Shown: piece after piece, positions 37,501 through 40,053 of the stretch | Layout: each line of letters starts with the position of its first letter | Numbering within the stretch: position 1 is the stretch's first letter | NCBI GenBank assembly: GCA_951640165.1 | Contig: OX621252.1 | Span: forward strand, 20,047,934-20,111,933 | Reading direction: 5' to 3' | DNA length: 64,000 nucleotides | From: Pseudoips prasinana | Taxonomy: Eukaryota; Arthropoda; Insecta; Lepidoptera; Nolidae | Program-made: the position numbers and the translations under genes | Notes under the pieces: generated by a model | Seen by the model: the letters and a program-made list of their open reading frames with translations, nothing else | Told to the model about the DNA's origin: nothing | The model's database searches: none

Positions 37501-37578
37501 ATTATGAATACGATCAACCCATTGTTGCAGGAAATCAGTATTAGTCGGGAGAGAGACGCTAAAAAGTTGAAGATGTAG
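97..37578 (+). CDS. MOV10: MOV10/Armitage-like RNA helicase (3' 18 exons)
   Basis: Upf1-like SF1 RNA helicase; relatives unwind RNA in silencing, piRNA and mRNA-decay granules. Join: 97-199, 2716-2878, 4801-4928, 11801-11904, 13531-13647, 16309-16405, 18548-18647, 19231-19336, 21351-21536, 22721-22868, 25475-25626, 27280-27414, 28752-28945, 30514-30668, 32281-32399, 33754-33865, 36248-36424, 37330-37578. All junctions are AG/GT and the phases agree, giving 847 residues then TAG. Motifs in visible numbering: NPEQRRAV 377-384, Walker A GPPGTGKT 401-408, DEAA 530-533, GDPYQLGP 558-565, [12 protein letters not shown] 605-616, [11 protein letters not shown] 724-734, VAVTRAK 769-775. The upstream [10 protein letters not shown] and [12 protein letters not shown] stretches are typical of MOV10 domain 1. 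Human MOV10 is about 1000 residues, so some 150 or more N-terminal residues are missing. Whether the ortholog is armitage or the second insect MOV10-like gene cannot be settled here. Confidence 0.93.
399..980 (+). repeat. 600-bp non-autonomous repeat, copy 1
   Basis: Starts TTTTTAGAGTTCTATAGCCA and ends GGGCGAGGCCGACTCGAACT. It carries a central C tract at 741-750 and no ORF. The most diverged of three copies. Confidence 0.7.
981..1605. other. Intron 1 part, nothing recognised
   Basis: AT-rich sequence between the 600-bp repeat and a SINE. I see no gene or clear element. The remaining part, 1771-2420, holds only the 15-bp hairpin at 2142-2180. Confidence 0.4.
1606..1770 (-). mobile_element. 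tRNA-headed SINE, family B
   Basis: Degenerate head (TGCGTGGTGAAGCAGTTAAG and box B GGTTTGATTCC) and tail AAAGTACCCCACGAT on the minus strand. Confidence 0.7.
2142..2180. repeat. Perfect 15-bp hairpin
   Basis: GTTGAAGTATGAAAG and its complement with a 9-base spacer, in helicase intron 1. Confidence 0.8.
2421..2583 (-). mobile_element. tRNA-headed SINE, family B
   Basis: The minus strand head reads ATGGCGTAGCGGCTAAGACA with box B GGGTTCGAGTCC; tail AAAGTACCCCGCGACAC. Confidence 0.8.
2716..2878 (+). CDS. MOV10: Helicase exon b
   Basis: Acceptor TTTTACAG, donor GTAAGA. Enters in phase 0 and leaves one base over. Encodes residues 35-88, starting [20 protein letters not shown], a beta-sandwich-like segment seen in MOV10 N-termini. 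Confidence 0.85.
2945..3920 (-). pseudogene. R1-clade LINE 3' fragment
   Basis: GC-rich block whose minus strand encodes the end of an R1/TRAS-type reverse transcriptase: [17 protein letters not shown], then a CCHC knuckle (CHHCGSD then [13 protein letters not shown]), then a charged KEAAERERE tail and a 3' UTR. A stop and frameshift interrupt the knuckle near 3512, so it is dead. The 3' end lies about 65 bp downstream of helicase exon b. Confidence 0.8.
3921..4324. other. Intron 2 part, nothing recognised
   Basis: Between the R1 LINE fragment and a repeat piece. An 80-codon + strand frame just upstream (3674-3916) overlaps the LINE and is not a gene. Confidence 0.4.
4437..4717 (+). repeat. 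Palindrome-array repeat, short allele
   Basis: Same left flank (AACTTGTGTGTACTTATGTA) and right flank (TCTCCATCGCGCCAAAAGAA) as the copy at 22973-23571, but with only one perfect palindrome unit (4556-4583) and one degenerate unit. Confidence 0.8.
4801..4928 (+). CDS. MOV10: Helicase exon c
   Basis: Acceptor CTGTTTCAG, donor GTAAGT. Completes the split AAG codon and encodes residues 89-131 ([20 protein letters not shown]...), ending in phase 0. Confidence 0.85.
5364..5615 (-). mobile_element. tRNA-headed SINE, family C
   Basis: The minus strand reads TCACGCCGCAGGTCATGGGT, then TTCAATTCCCACCC (box B), GTCTGTTATTATGAGTCTGG and tail CAAGCTCTGCATAGTTTGGG. Confidence 0.8.
5663..5978 (+). repeat. 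CTAGCTGTGCC repeat, long form
   Basis: Starts ACTAGCTGTGCCCCGCGGTT, passes GACCTCTTAGTAATATTCAT, and ends ACGATTTTATTATATGTATA. About 315 bp; no ORF. Likely a LINE 3' end or non-autonomous element of Lepidoptera. Confidence 0.7.
6334..6410. repeat. Foldback, about 32-bp arms
   Basis: ATATGGCTGGCAGCTTTGTT is mirrored at 6387-6410 with small mismatches, immediately before a LINE 3' end. Confidence 0.7.
6410..6538 (-). mobile_element. LINE 3' end (GATGAT-tail family)
   Basis: Antisense copy of the 3' end: TCCACTGTTGGACAAAAGCC, then CACGCTTGGCAGACGGGTTG and GCGATCGCAGT. Confidence 0.65.
6738..6955 (+). mobile_element. 5S rRNA-derived SINE with inverted duplication
   Basis: CTCTCACCGGTCGGTACC, then AGATGGGTGACCGTCAAAGT. 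The 3' part is an inverted duplication, the perfect 25-bp-arm hairpin at 6876-6931. Confidence 0.7.
7098..7263 (-). mobile_element. tRNA-headed SINE, family B
   Basis: Minus strand head TGTGGCGCAGCGGCTAAAAA and the same CCCGCGACACGGGG end. Box B is mutated (GAGTTCGAGTC). Confidence 0.78.
7591..7832 (-). mobile_element. tRNA-headed SINE, family A
   Basis: Minus strand: the head GGTCACCGTAGCTTAGTTGG (box A-like) and GGTTCGAATCC (box B), a body with CACAAATATTTG and CTGAGTCATGGATGTTTTC, and a tail CAAGC...TTAGTTTGGGGCT ending in ATT repeats. Confidence 0.85.
7833..10435. other. Intron 3 part, mostly unassigned
   Basis: Apart from the 8318-8440 repeat I see no defined element. At 9508-9700 the block GGGAAATCCCCG followed by AAAGAAT occurs twice about 150 bp apart (9510 and 9664), suggesting an old element. 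Short frames at 9001-9755 have no recognisable domain. Confidence 0.35.
8318..8440 (+). repeat. GCGTTTGTAGCGATAC repeat
   Basis: Short GC-rich motifs TTTTTTAAGCGCGCCGT, GCGTTTGTAGCGATACGC and AACACCAAACTGCTC recur at 36541-36765. Confidence 0.5.
10436..10656 (+). mobile_element. SINE family C
   Basis: CTCACGCCGCAGGTCGTG, ATGTCTGTTTGTCCTGAGTC and tail CAAGCTCTGCTTAGTTTGAG. Confidence 0.75.
11169..11475 (+). pseudogene. LINE RT C-terminus with GATGAT tail
   Basis: The + strand reads [16 protein letters not shown], then frameshifts to [14 protein letters not shown], then [15 protein letters not shown], the classic end of a widespread lepidopteran LINE. It ends GGAGGCCTTTGTCCAGCAGT, then TGATGATGATGATAA. 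Several frameshifts. Confidence 0.8.
11801..11904 (+). CDS. MOV10: Helicase exon d
   Basis: Acceptor TTATTTCAG, donor GTAAGT. Encodes residues 132-165 ([20 protein letters not shown]...) and leaves two bases for the next exon. It follows the longest intron of the gene (6.9 kb). Confidence 0.85.
11977..12140. mobile_element. Foldback MITE-3
   Basis: Arms open TCTACCGGCTAGTCGCCGAA and include TTCAAATAAATAAAGGTTAA. The central part is shorter than in the 19931 copy. It starts 72 bp after helicase exon d. Confidence 0.75.
12655..13505 (+). repeat. Tandem duplication in intron before exon e
   Basis: Unit 1 (about 12655-13115), unit 2 (about 13120-13440) and a partial unit 3 (13441-13505). Shared landmarks are CTAGACTTGTGATCCCGACT, GTCTTGATATxAAATGGATC, CTGGACTTCTAA and ACATGTCTGAAGAAAGGTC. 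Unit 1 carries MITE-2. Confidence 0.75.
12704..12834. mobile_element. MITE-2 in a tandem-duplicated intron unit
   Basis: Arms CACACGGCTACATATCAAGC and complement run about 50 bp inward (CCAGTATAAGCTG). TA flanks lie at 12702-12703 and 12835-12836. The neighbouring duplicate unit lacks the insertion near 13160. Confidence 0.82.
13531..13647 (+). CDS. MOV10: Helicase exon e
   Basis: Acceptor TTATTTACAG, donor GTGAGT. Finishes a split His codon and encodes [20 protein letters not shown] and on to about residue 204. A tandem duplication of intron sequence ends just upstream of its acceptor. Confidence 0.85.
13686..13930 (+). mobile_element. tRNA-headed SINE, family A
   Basis: Full-length copy starting GGTCACCGTAGCCTAGTTGG, with box B GTTTCGAATCCC. 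It begins 40 bp downstream of helicase exon e. Confidence 0.85.
13957..14250 (-). repeat. CTAGCTGTGCC repeat, long form
   Basis: Reverse copy; the GC-rich end is partly deleted (AAAACCGCGGGGCATCCC). Confidence 0.68.
14636..14850 (-). mobile_element. 5S rRNA-derived SINE
   Basis: The minus strand has TCACCGGTCGGTAAGTGATT, then GGCGAGGTTAAGCAACTAGG and AGATGGGTGACCGCCAAAGT, and ends with TGACTCTAAGGTAACTG. Confidence 0.78.
14970..15143 (+). repeat. CTAGCTGTGCC repeat, short form
   Basis: Same GC-rich start but a different body (TGTTAATCCAGGGTTTCGGC, CGTTTAGACGAAGAAGTAAC) and end (TTTCGCCTTTATAATATTTG). Confidence 0.68.
15272..15440 (-). repeat. CTAGCTGTGCC repeat, long form, truncated
   Basis: Inverted relative to 14970-15143 and 130 bp away. 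Carries CTCAAAAAGTACTGCATGGA to GCGGGGCACAGCTAGTA. Confidence 0.65.
15455..15672 (+). mobile_element. SINE family C
   Basis: Head degraded (AGGTCGGCCTAGGAACCCCC); body and tail intact, with GTACAAGCTCTGCTTAGTTT. Confidence 0.7.
15887..16196 (+). repeat. CTAGCTGTGCC repeat, long form
   Basis: Ends about 110 bp before helicase exon f. Intact from ACTAGCTCTGCCCCGCGGTT to TTTTATTAATATGTATAGAT. Confidence 0.7.
16309..16405 (+). CDS. MOV10: Helicase exon f
   Basis: Acceptor AATTTCAG, donor GTAAGT. Encodes residues 205-237 ([20 protein letters not shown]...). The LLWFEE stretch matches the segment of MOV10 proteins that precedes the VPGLAE motif. Confidence 0.88.
16590..17160 (+). pseudogene. RNase H-bearing LINE C-terminal fragment
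   Basis: Reading frame with SDSASVL, then [21 protein letters not shown], the RNase H domain with its histidine and aspartate, then GPEP and a frameshift. It continues as [19 protein letters not shown] and a Cys-rich end. Same family as the insertion at 34298-34850. Confidence 0.8.
17224..17400 (-). mobile_element. 5S rRNA-derived SINE
   Basis: Minus strand: CGAGGTTAAACAACTAGGCT and AGATGGGTGGCCACCAAAGT; ends at GCCTACTA. It lies immediately after the RNase H LINE fragment. Confidence 0.7.
18108..18312 (+). mobile_element. Jockey-like LINE 3' UTR copy
   Basis: Matches the 3' UTR of the 22037-22674 element: AATAAAAAGGTTTATATTCACG, then GTCAGAACATGTTTGTAGTA and TCACAGAGATTATGTTT. Confidence 0.7.
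18548..18647 (+). CDS. MOV10: Helicase exon g ([10 protein letters not shown])
   Basis: Acceptor TTGTTACAG, donor GTGAGT. Encodes residues 238-270 with the family-diagnostic stretch [16 protein letters not shown], which continues into GDLLFVKP of the next exon. Confidence 0.92.
18692..18955 (+). mobile_element. R1-clade LINE 3' end, second copy
   Basis: Matches the 3' third of the 2945-3920 element in the opposite orientation: the AGAGAAGTGTCCTCTACTGC stretch, the CGCCGTGCCGGACTGGCA stretch and the AGGTTTAGT...CGAGTCCGA 3' UTR. It ends in an A-rich tail (AAAAAAAAGG). Only the last coding part and UTR remain. Confidence 0.75.
19231..19336 (+). CDS. MOV10: Helicase exon h
   Basis: Acceptor TTGCCAG, donor GTAAGT. 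Encodes residues 271-305 ([20 protein letters not shown]...) and leaves two bases. This corresponds to the barrel-like domain 1B region of MOV10/UPF1 proteins (family inference). Confidence 0.9.
19421..19760 (+). mobile_element. SINE family C with AT microsatellite and nested MITE
   Basis: Head CACGCCGGAGGTCGTGGGTT with box B GGTTCGATTCCC. The body carries a (TA)n run at about 19531-19572, and the tail is split by the MITE at 19582-19696, after which TACAAGCTCTGCTTAGTTTG resumes. Confidence 0.85.
19582..19696. mobile_element. TA-flanked MITE-1, nested in a SINE
   Basis: Begins CAGACGCCAGCACATC and ends with its near-complement, flanked by TA at 19580-19581 and 19697-19698. It is almost a perfect palindrome throughout (AATTTCCCCAATTGAAAGT inside). 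TIR and TA duplication suggest Tc1/mariner-type mobilisation. Confidence 0.85.
19931..20146. mobile_element. Foldback MITE-3 copy
   Basis: AAGTGGCCGAACATCG to CGATGTTCAGCGACTT, with arms of about 85 bp holding AATAAAGGTTAAAAATGA, and a centre with GATTCCGGACCATTTATGAC. Confidence 0.78.
20150..20290 (+). mobile_element. SINE family C fragment
   Basis: GGTTCGATTCCCTTCCAGAA and ACATGAACATGTCTGTTTTT; the tail is lost. Confidence 0.65.
20291..21350. other. Intron part before exon i
   Basis: Contains an old CTAG-type repeat (20470-20640, TAGCTGCACCTGGGTTTCGC) and a 3' remnant with GGCAAGGCCCGCACGGTACA near 21057. No gene seen. Confidence 0.35.
21351..21536 (+). CDS. MOV10: Helicase exon i ([12 protein letters not shown])
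   Basis: Acceptor GGTTCCAG, donor GTGAGT. Encodes residues 306-367; [19 protein letters not shown] is a strong MOV10-family signature. Reading runs in frame to a split Glu codon shared with the Walker A exon. Confidence 0.92.
21771..21930 (+). mobile_element. tRNA-headed SINE, family B
   Basis: Best-preserved head: TGTGGCGCAGCGGTTAAGAC and GGGTTCGATTCCC, spaced as in a tRNA promoter. It lacks an anticodon arm that folds and a CCA-side acceptor stem, so it is not a functional tRNA. Confidence 0.8.
22037..22674 (-). pseudogene. Jockey-like LINE: RT C-terminus plus 3' UTR
   Basis: The minus strand from 22674 encodes [20 protein letters not shown] and [20 protein letters not shown], the end of a jockey-clade reverse transcriptase, with a stop at 22411. 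A long 3' UTR follows with CACGTAGACTTTAAAAAAGCG and an AATAAATAATTCTTTATC end. Strongly 5' truncated. Confidence 0.75.
22721..22868 (+). CDS. MOV10: Helicase exon j: Walker A
   Basis: Acceptor CCAATCACAG, donor GTAACT. Encodes residues 368-417, with the adenine-recognition NPEQRRAV segment and the ATP-binding GPPGTGKT loop (401-408). The upstream pyrimidine tract is weak, and a LINE remnant ends about 46 bp before the exon. Confidence 0.95.
22973..23571 (+). repeat. Palindrome-array repeat, long allele
   Basis: Left flank with AGAAGTTATACTTCT at 23009-23023, an internal tandem array, and a right flank with the inverted GAAGTATAACTTC at 23554-23566. No coding capacity. It starts about 105 bp after the Walker A exon. 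Confidence 0.85.
23046..23530 (+). repeat. 67-bp tandem array of palindromes
   Basis: Six perfect palindromes centred on ACGATGCGCGCGCATCGT plus one degenerate final unit. ACGATG starts at 23091, 23143, 23210, 23277, 23344 and 23411, so units are 67 bp except the first 52-bp step. Linker CACCTAGAACTAACTTCATG is nearly identical in every unit. Confidence 0.9.
24069..24193. mobile_element. MITE-1 copy
   Basis: CAGACGCTAGCACATCCAGC to TGATGTGCTGGCGTCTG. Left TA; the right TA is mutated to CA. Confidence 0.8.
24337..24738 (+). pseudogene. Arg-rich frame, possible Helitron ORF remnant
   Basis: The stretch [20 protein letters not shown], then ASQTQDERQ and [20 protein letters not shown], resembles the Arg/Glu-rich N-terminal repeats of insect Helitron proteins. 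There is no Rep or helicase domain nearby, and the last third looks like random AT-rich translation. Weak. Confidence 0.25.
25185..25378 (+). repeat. GGCCGGCAACGCACC interspersed repeat
   Basis: AAAGGCCGGCAACGCACCCG, GGGCGGCGGTGATCACCTAC and TTGCTCGTTTGCCGCCCTCT form a well-known lepidopteran repeat 3' end. A weaker piece lies at 4325-4436 (TTCCCATCAGGTGGCACTCT) and a reverse piece near 52705-52760. Confidence 0.6.
25475..25626 (+). CDS. MOV10: Helicase exon k (motif Ia region)
   Basis: Acceptor ATATTTGCAG, donor GTGAGT. Encodes residues 418-467; [17 protein letters not shown] is the usual motif Ia region (CxxSNxAAD). Ends within a Trp codon. Confidence 0.93.
25655..25830 (-). repeat. CTAGCTGTGCC repeat, short form
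   Basis: Begins about 30 bp after helicase exon k and ends AACCGCGGGGCACTGCTAGT. Confidence 0.68.
25930..26195 (+). pseudogene. LINE RT C-terminal fragment
   Basis: Fragmentary frames read [12 protein letters not shown], then [10 protein letters not shown], then [20 protein letters not shown] and AYPSGEQA with a stop. These resemble the end of a lepidopteran non-LTR RT. Frameshifts and stops show it is dead. Confidence 0.65.
26275..26375 (-). mobile_element. 5S rRNA-derived SINE, 3' fragment
   Basis: Only the non-5S 3' half remains: minus strand GGCCTACTGGGCGGCTTGAA, then AACCAGGGTAACCACTGCCC. Confidence 0.55.
26430..26548. mobile_element. Foldback, about 54-bp arms
   Basis: CAATCGCAAAGTCACCTCTA on the left and its near-complement at 26527-26546; AACAAAAGATCGCATAAAAT pairs perfectly; 9-bp loop. 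Confidence 0.85.
26553..26800 (+). mobile_element. Jockey-like LINE 3' UTR copy
   Basis: Same 3' UTR family, well conserved, from GGTTTTTATTCACGTAGACT to the GATTATGTTTAATTATCTAG end. It directly follows the foldback at 26430-26548. Confidence 0.7.
26937..27172 (+). mobile_element. 5S rRNA-derived SINE
   Basis: TTGGCGAGGTTAAGCAACTA, then GCGGTCAGTCCATAGACGGG, and a full 3' part to CATACGATAAGTAAG. It ends about 108 bp before helicase exon l. Confidence 0.75.
27280..27414 (+). CDS. MOV10: Helicase exon l
   Basis: Acceptor CTTTTACAG, donor GTGAAT. Encodes residues 468-512, ending in [15 protein letters not shown], the strand before motif II where the family reads as VVxTTLSxA. Confidence 0.92.
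27895..28065. mobile_element. Foldback MITE-3 copy, diverged
   Basis: Shares AAGGTTAAAAATGACTAA and the centre TCGATTCCGGACCATTTATG with the 19931 copy; the outer arm ends are degraded. Confidence 0.65.
28346..28552. mobile_element. Long inverted repeat in helicase intron
   Basis: Arms of about 90 bp, including ATGGGACCAATTCGGACTCG on the left and its near-complement at 28505-28530; AT-rich centre. Confidence 0.78.
28752..28945 (+). CDS. MOV10: Helicase exon m: DEAA box and motif III
   Basis: Acceptor TTTTCCGCAG, donor GTAAGT. Encodes residues 513-577. [13 protein letters not shown] holds the Walker B motif (DEAA at 530-533) and [12 protein letters not shown] is motif III. Vertebrate MOV10 has DEAG here; DEAA is common in the wider Upf1-like group. 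Confidence 0.95.
29034..29535. mobile_element. Large foldback element, about 220-bp arms
   Basis: ATAGTCCAAT at 29034-29043 is inverted at 29526-29535. Arms stay alignable through GAGTGCGTGAGCGGGAA, CATACTAAAAGTCCTGATG and GCGTTTTAGCA, with a G-rich tract. It begins 88 bp after exon m. Confidence 0.85.
29590..29828. mobile_element. Foldback MITE, about 110-bp arms
   Basis: Left arm has CCGCATGATGCAGCGTAG, right arm CTGCATCATGCGGGACAG. The inner GAAACACGCACAGTCCAACA pairs almost perfectly. A short reading frame across it is a by-product of the palindrome. Confidence 0.8.
29976..30155 (-). mobile_element. 5S rRNA-derived SINE
   Basis: Minus strand: CACGAGGTTAAGCAACTAGC, GCGGTCAGTCCATAGGGTGA, ending GCTTGAACAACTCTGACACT. 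Confidence 0.72.
30514..30668 (+). CDS. MOV10: Helicase exon n: motif IV region
   Basis: Acceptor TTTTTTAG, donor GTGAGT. Encodes residues 578-629; [15 protein letters not shown] and [12 protein letters not shown] align with the MOV10 LLERLL and LLRNYRSHPxIL blocks. [12 protein letters not shown] closes the exon. Confidence 0.94.
31090..31305 (+). pseudogene. LINE RT C-terminal fragment
   Basis: RWEDNVVKK, then with a frameshift [20 protein letters not shown] and AIGKGHTE with a stop. Same protein end as other GATGAT-tail LINEs, followed by an AATAAATAAATAAA end. Confidence 0.6.
31350..31600 (+). mobile_element. LINE 3' UTR copy
   Basis: GCTGCTGGCTTCTCTAGTTA, then CTCTCGTTTTGTGAGGCTCT, match the UTR of the element at 60300-60890. 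No coding part is seen. Confidence 0.5.
32281..32399 (+). CDS. MOV10: Helicase exon o
   Basis: Acceptor TGTTTACAG, donor GTACAT. Encodes residues 630-668, including [19 protein letters not shown], the stretch corresponding to IIFHGVxGKDxREGNSPS in vertebrate MOV10. Confidence 0.92.
32750..32840 (+). mobile_element. LINE 3' end fragment
   Basis: TTTTGGAGAGGACTTTTTCC and GGAAGTCATTCGGTTGATAT match the last 80 bp of the GATGAT-tail family. A second one follows at 33585-33668. Confidence 0.5.
33330..33570 (+). mobile_element. 5S rRNA-derived SINE, best copy
   Basis: Positions 33348-33416 align with the 3' two thirds of insect 5S rRNA: CACCGGT, GATC, GAGGTTAAGCAAC (box A of the internal promoter), GCGGTCAGT and GATGGGTGACCGCC (box C). 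After this the sequence is unrelated to 5S. Confidence 0.82.
33585..33668 (+). mobile_element. LINE 3' end fragment
   Basis: TTTTGGAGAGGCCTTTTTCC and GGAAGTCATTTGTCTGAAAT, directly after the 5S-like SINE at 33330-33570. Confidence 0.5.
33754..33865 (+). CDS. MOV10: Helicase exon p
   Basis: Acceptor TTCTTTGCAG, donor GTAAGT. Encodes residues 669-706; [11 protein letters not shown] and [11 protein letters not shown] are the standard SF1 segments between motifs IV and V (NPxEA and GVIxPYRxQ in relatives). Confidence 0.93.
33890..34070 (+). repeat. CTAGCTGTGCC repeat, short form
   Basis: Begins 25 bp after helicase exon p: ACTAGATGTGCCCCGCGGTT, with TGTGTTAATCCAGGGTGTCA. Confidence 0.68.
34191..34930 (+). 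mobile_element. SINE family A, split by a LINE
   Basis: The body at 34191-34297 and tail at 34851-34930 are one SINE interrupted by the LINE at 34298-34850. The head with boxes A and B is missing. Confidence 0.8.
34298..34850 (-). mobile_element. 5'-truncated LINE inserted in a SINE
   Basis: The minus strand encodes [20 protein letters not shown], then after one stop [19 protein letters not shown] with CRVGRFC and CHCELL cysteines, the C-terminus of an RNase H-type non-LTR retrotransposon. Its 3' end (AGAATAAGAATA on the minus strand) abuts TGGTACCCAT, which is duplicated at 34288-34297 and 34851-34860. Confidence 0.85.
34931..35418. other. Intron p-q part, nothing recognised
   Basis: Sequence between the split SINE and the 600-bp repeat; no element boundary or ORF is visible. 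Confidence 0.35.
35419..36014 (-). repeat. 600-bp non-autonomous repeat, copy 2
   Basis: Minus orientation. One end forms the hairpin GTGCGAGTCGGACTCGCAC (35437-35455); the other end, AGGGTTCCGTAGCCAAATGG, pairs with ACGGAACCC to form a second hairpin. Central homopolymer tract at 35637-35646. Confidence 0.78.
36248..36424 (+). CDS. MOV10: Helicase exon q: motif V
   Basis: Acceptor TTCAATTCCAG, donor GTGAGC. Fifty-nine whole codons, residues 707-765, with [21 protein letters not shown] (motif V) and the conserved LGFLVDDK end. Confidence 0.95.
36520..36790 (+). repeat. GCGTTTGTAGCGATAC repeat, longer copy
   Basis: Internally repetitive: TTAGCGATACAGACGCG, ATCGATACAGACGCGCG and TATCGATACAAACGAC recur within 200 bp. 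Likely a non-autonomous element with subterminal repeats. Confidence 0.5.
37330..37578 (+). CDS. MOV10: Helicase terminal exon r: motif VI and stop
   Basis: Acceptor TATTTCTAG. Encodes [19 protein letters not shown] (motif VI, arginine finger R773), then a lysine-rich tail to the TAG at 37576-37578. The C-terminal [12 protein letters not shown] matches the CxExGGYxG end of MOV10 proteins. Confidence 0.95.
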   Translation, partial: RFNVAVTRAKAKVIIIGNPLCLKKDIKWKMFMQKCHELGTYHGYDYESIKDEEVNSEIMNTINPLLQEISISRERDAKKLKM

Positions 37579-37880
37579 GGATTATATGCTCTCTAAGCAG
37601 ACAAGTACTATATTATATCTGGTCTGTTTTTTTTTACTGTATGTATTAGGATGTAAATATCATAAATTGCTTGGGATACTGGGGCTCATCCTACATATGA
37701 ATATGAATAACTTGTAGACATTTTACACTTTAACCAGCTTGTTACTAAAGCACTTTATTAAGGACAACAGATAGGTGTGGTTCCAATCCTAAGGATTGAC
37801 GCTCCGCTTACAAGGGCATCAACTTTCGCGATTTGTACACATTTTTAAATATTGTGGTCACGGGTCTCAATCGCGATAAC
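37579..37880 (+). other. Presumed 3' UTR and downstream flank of the helicase
   Basis: AT-rich sequence after the stop. I see no canonical AATAAA in the first 300 bases, so the polyadenylation site is unplaced. A 22-base stretch at 37660-37681 recurs inverted, with one mismatch, at 38953-38974. Confidence 0.4.
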
Positions 37881-37881
37881 A

Positions 37882-38185
37882 ATGAGGGCTACCGTTTTTG
37901 TGCTCACCAGTCGGCGCCACTGTCGCGGAAGGTCCACTATAGCTGATCAAAATCATTGTTATTGTGGACGCGACGAATGTTTTTACGAAAAATATTTATT
38001 ACAGTCATCGAGCTGTTACGCATTTTGTAATTTATTTAGTTTTAAACCAAAATGTTTAGTTATAATCGCAGTTTTTATTAATAAAAAGCGTAACCCGAAC
38101 AAAAACAGTGTATTTTGACGTTTCGTAGACCTGCCGCGATGCTAGCGCCTCTAGCGGCAAATTGATACGCGGTAGCCCTCATTGA
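37882..38185. mobile_element. MITE with GAGGGCTACCG termini
   Basis: AATGAGGGCTACCG at 37881-37894 is inverted at 38171-38184 as CGGTAGCCCTCATT. Between them are GCTCACCAGTCGGCGCCACT and a reciprocal CTAGCGCCTCTAGCGGC. About 300 bp, no transposase. Confidence 0.6.
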
Positions 38186-38487
38186 AGGCAAATCATTACC
38201 TGTAGGTTACCCGACGTTTCGGCATGGATTGCACCAGTCGTAAACACAATATATAAAAACCATATACTTTGTTGCAAATCATGAAAAATCGCACTGCCAT
38301 TTCTCATACAATACTTAATTGCGGGTAGTTGAATTATTTTATTCATGTATCATCTTCATTAGTTGTAGAGCATTTGAAATTTCACTCGATATGAACGAAT
38401 AGATTTCGCTAGACACTTCTGCGATGCATACACGACTTAGGTTTATATGGGTTTGTTTCCAAAAAATCGTCGCCTTCGCAGTGCGGC

Positions 38488-38805
38488 ATGGTAAATCGCT
38501 TGAATAGGAACACACAAACCATCGCTATAGAAAATATGAACGCGTGAACATAATGTAGGGTTACCCTTCTGCTGAGATCATGCTGGCTGACGCTTTTACC
38601 GTAAATTACGTTCACCGAAAATTACTGAGAAGAGATGTCCTAATGATCGTAATATTTGGGTTCAATTTGTCAAATTCCAAAAACAACAGTTAAATAAAAG
38701 CGTCAGCCGGCATGATCTCAGCAGAAGAGTAACCCTACATTATGTTCACGCGTTCATATTTTCTATAGCGTTGGTTTGTGTGTTCCTATTCACGCGACTT
38801 ACCAT
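38488..38805. mobile_element. Foldback element, 111-bp arms
   Basis: 38488-38598 and 38695-38805 are inverted copies with only a few mismatches. Arms begin ATGGTAAATCGC / ATGGTAAGTCGC. The 96-bp loop is unique. Confidence 0.85.
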
Positions 38806-39490
38806 TATTTTCCCGACGTTTCGATCCGGTTCATTGATCGTGGCACGAGCTCGACAATACCCGAACATAATGATACGCTTCGTACTTTAAAAGGGACAAT
38901 TTTGCAATTTTTCTTTTAACATTCTTAGTTTAATTGGTAGGTTGAGGACTTTAAGTATCCCAAACAATTTATGATAAATATTGTTAATGTTTTCGATGTA
39001 TCGGCATACCGAGTTTATAGCGACTTGGATCAATCCGAATTTGAAGTACTTTAAATATTTTATACGTATAAAAGAAATAATATTGATGTTGATATTAGTA
39101 TCAAGTTGTGTTTTGCTAAATGTTGTTATAAATATAGTACATATTTTTCATACAAATACAGTCCTTATTTTAATGCGTGGAGTGCGCTCAGTTTTTTTGA
39201 TCCAGGTCGTTATTATATACTTAACTTTTCCAACACTGTCTGATTTTGTTATTGTTTTTATCATAGGAGTTGGTTTATGTTACTCTTTGACGCTAGGGTT
39301 ATAGAAGTTGTAGGATAAGTGTCAAAGTCGTTTTGTTACAATAATACTAGTTGTATTACAATGCTACGAATTATTGTCGGGAAGTAATTAGTACCATTGA
39401 TTGGTGTGAGACATGGTCTTCAGCGGTTACTAATTGACTGAAGGCGTCAACATATAATGTGAATTCTCATTGTAGTTATAGCATAATGTT

Positions 39491-39745
39491 CAGTGGCCTG
39501 TTGCTCTAGAGGTTAGTGACTAACGGCTAAGGTTAGGTCATGGATTCGATATCCAACCAGGACTTATATTTGTGTGATGAATACGATTATTTGTTCTGTG
39601 TCTGGATGTAATTTATCTATAATTTGTATGTATATAGAAATATATAAGTATATTTATCAGCTATCTGGATACCATAGTACGGACTCTGTCTAGTTTGCGA
39701 CCAGATGGCAGTGTGTTACTTGTCTAAAGATATTTATTCATATAT
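39491..39745 (+). mobile_element. tRNA-headed SINE, family D
   Basis: Head TGTTGCTCTAGAGGTTAGTG and box B GGATTCGATATCC; body GTGTGATGAATACGATTATT; tail TAGTTTGCGACCAGATGGCA. Confidence 0.72.
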
Positions 39746-39864
39746 TAAAGTTAGATACAATTTGTATACATGTGTTCGTAACATTGTAATTTGTCTAGCA
39801 TAATTAGCTTGGATAATAATCCTGTGACATTAAAACGGGACTGCATAATAGGTTTCGCGTTTTT

Positions 39865-40007
39865 AACGAAACAGAAATGTCTAATGTTCACCAAAAATTC
39901 GCCAGTATAGTTTGATCACCGGTTACAATTTTAATTGTTTAAAATTGTTACCTGTAATGAGACTATACTGGCGACTTTTTCGTGAACATAGGCATTGCTG
40001 TTTCGTT
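39865..40007. mobile_element. Foldback element, about 65-bp arms
   Basis: AACGAAACAGAAATGTC to GCATTGCTGTTTCGTT; arms share CGCCAGTATAGTTTGATCAC against its diverged complement. Confidence 0.75.
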
Positions 40008-40053
40008 GATATTAATACCTCCTATGTATTACATAGGGGTATTAATATCAACG
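40004..40053. repeat. Short hairpin overlapping the foldback end
   Basis: CGTTGATATTAATACCTCCT is mirrored at the right with one or two mismatches; loop of about 3 bases. Confidence 0.7.

Noticed and set aside
38981..39304. 107-codon hydrophobic frame, perhaps a small membrane protein
   Set aside because: AT-rich sequence translates to Ile/Phe/Leu-rich peptides by chance. No splice or promoter context and no recognisable family.
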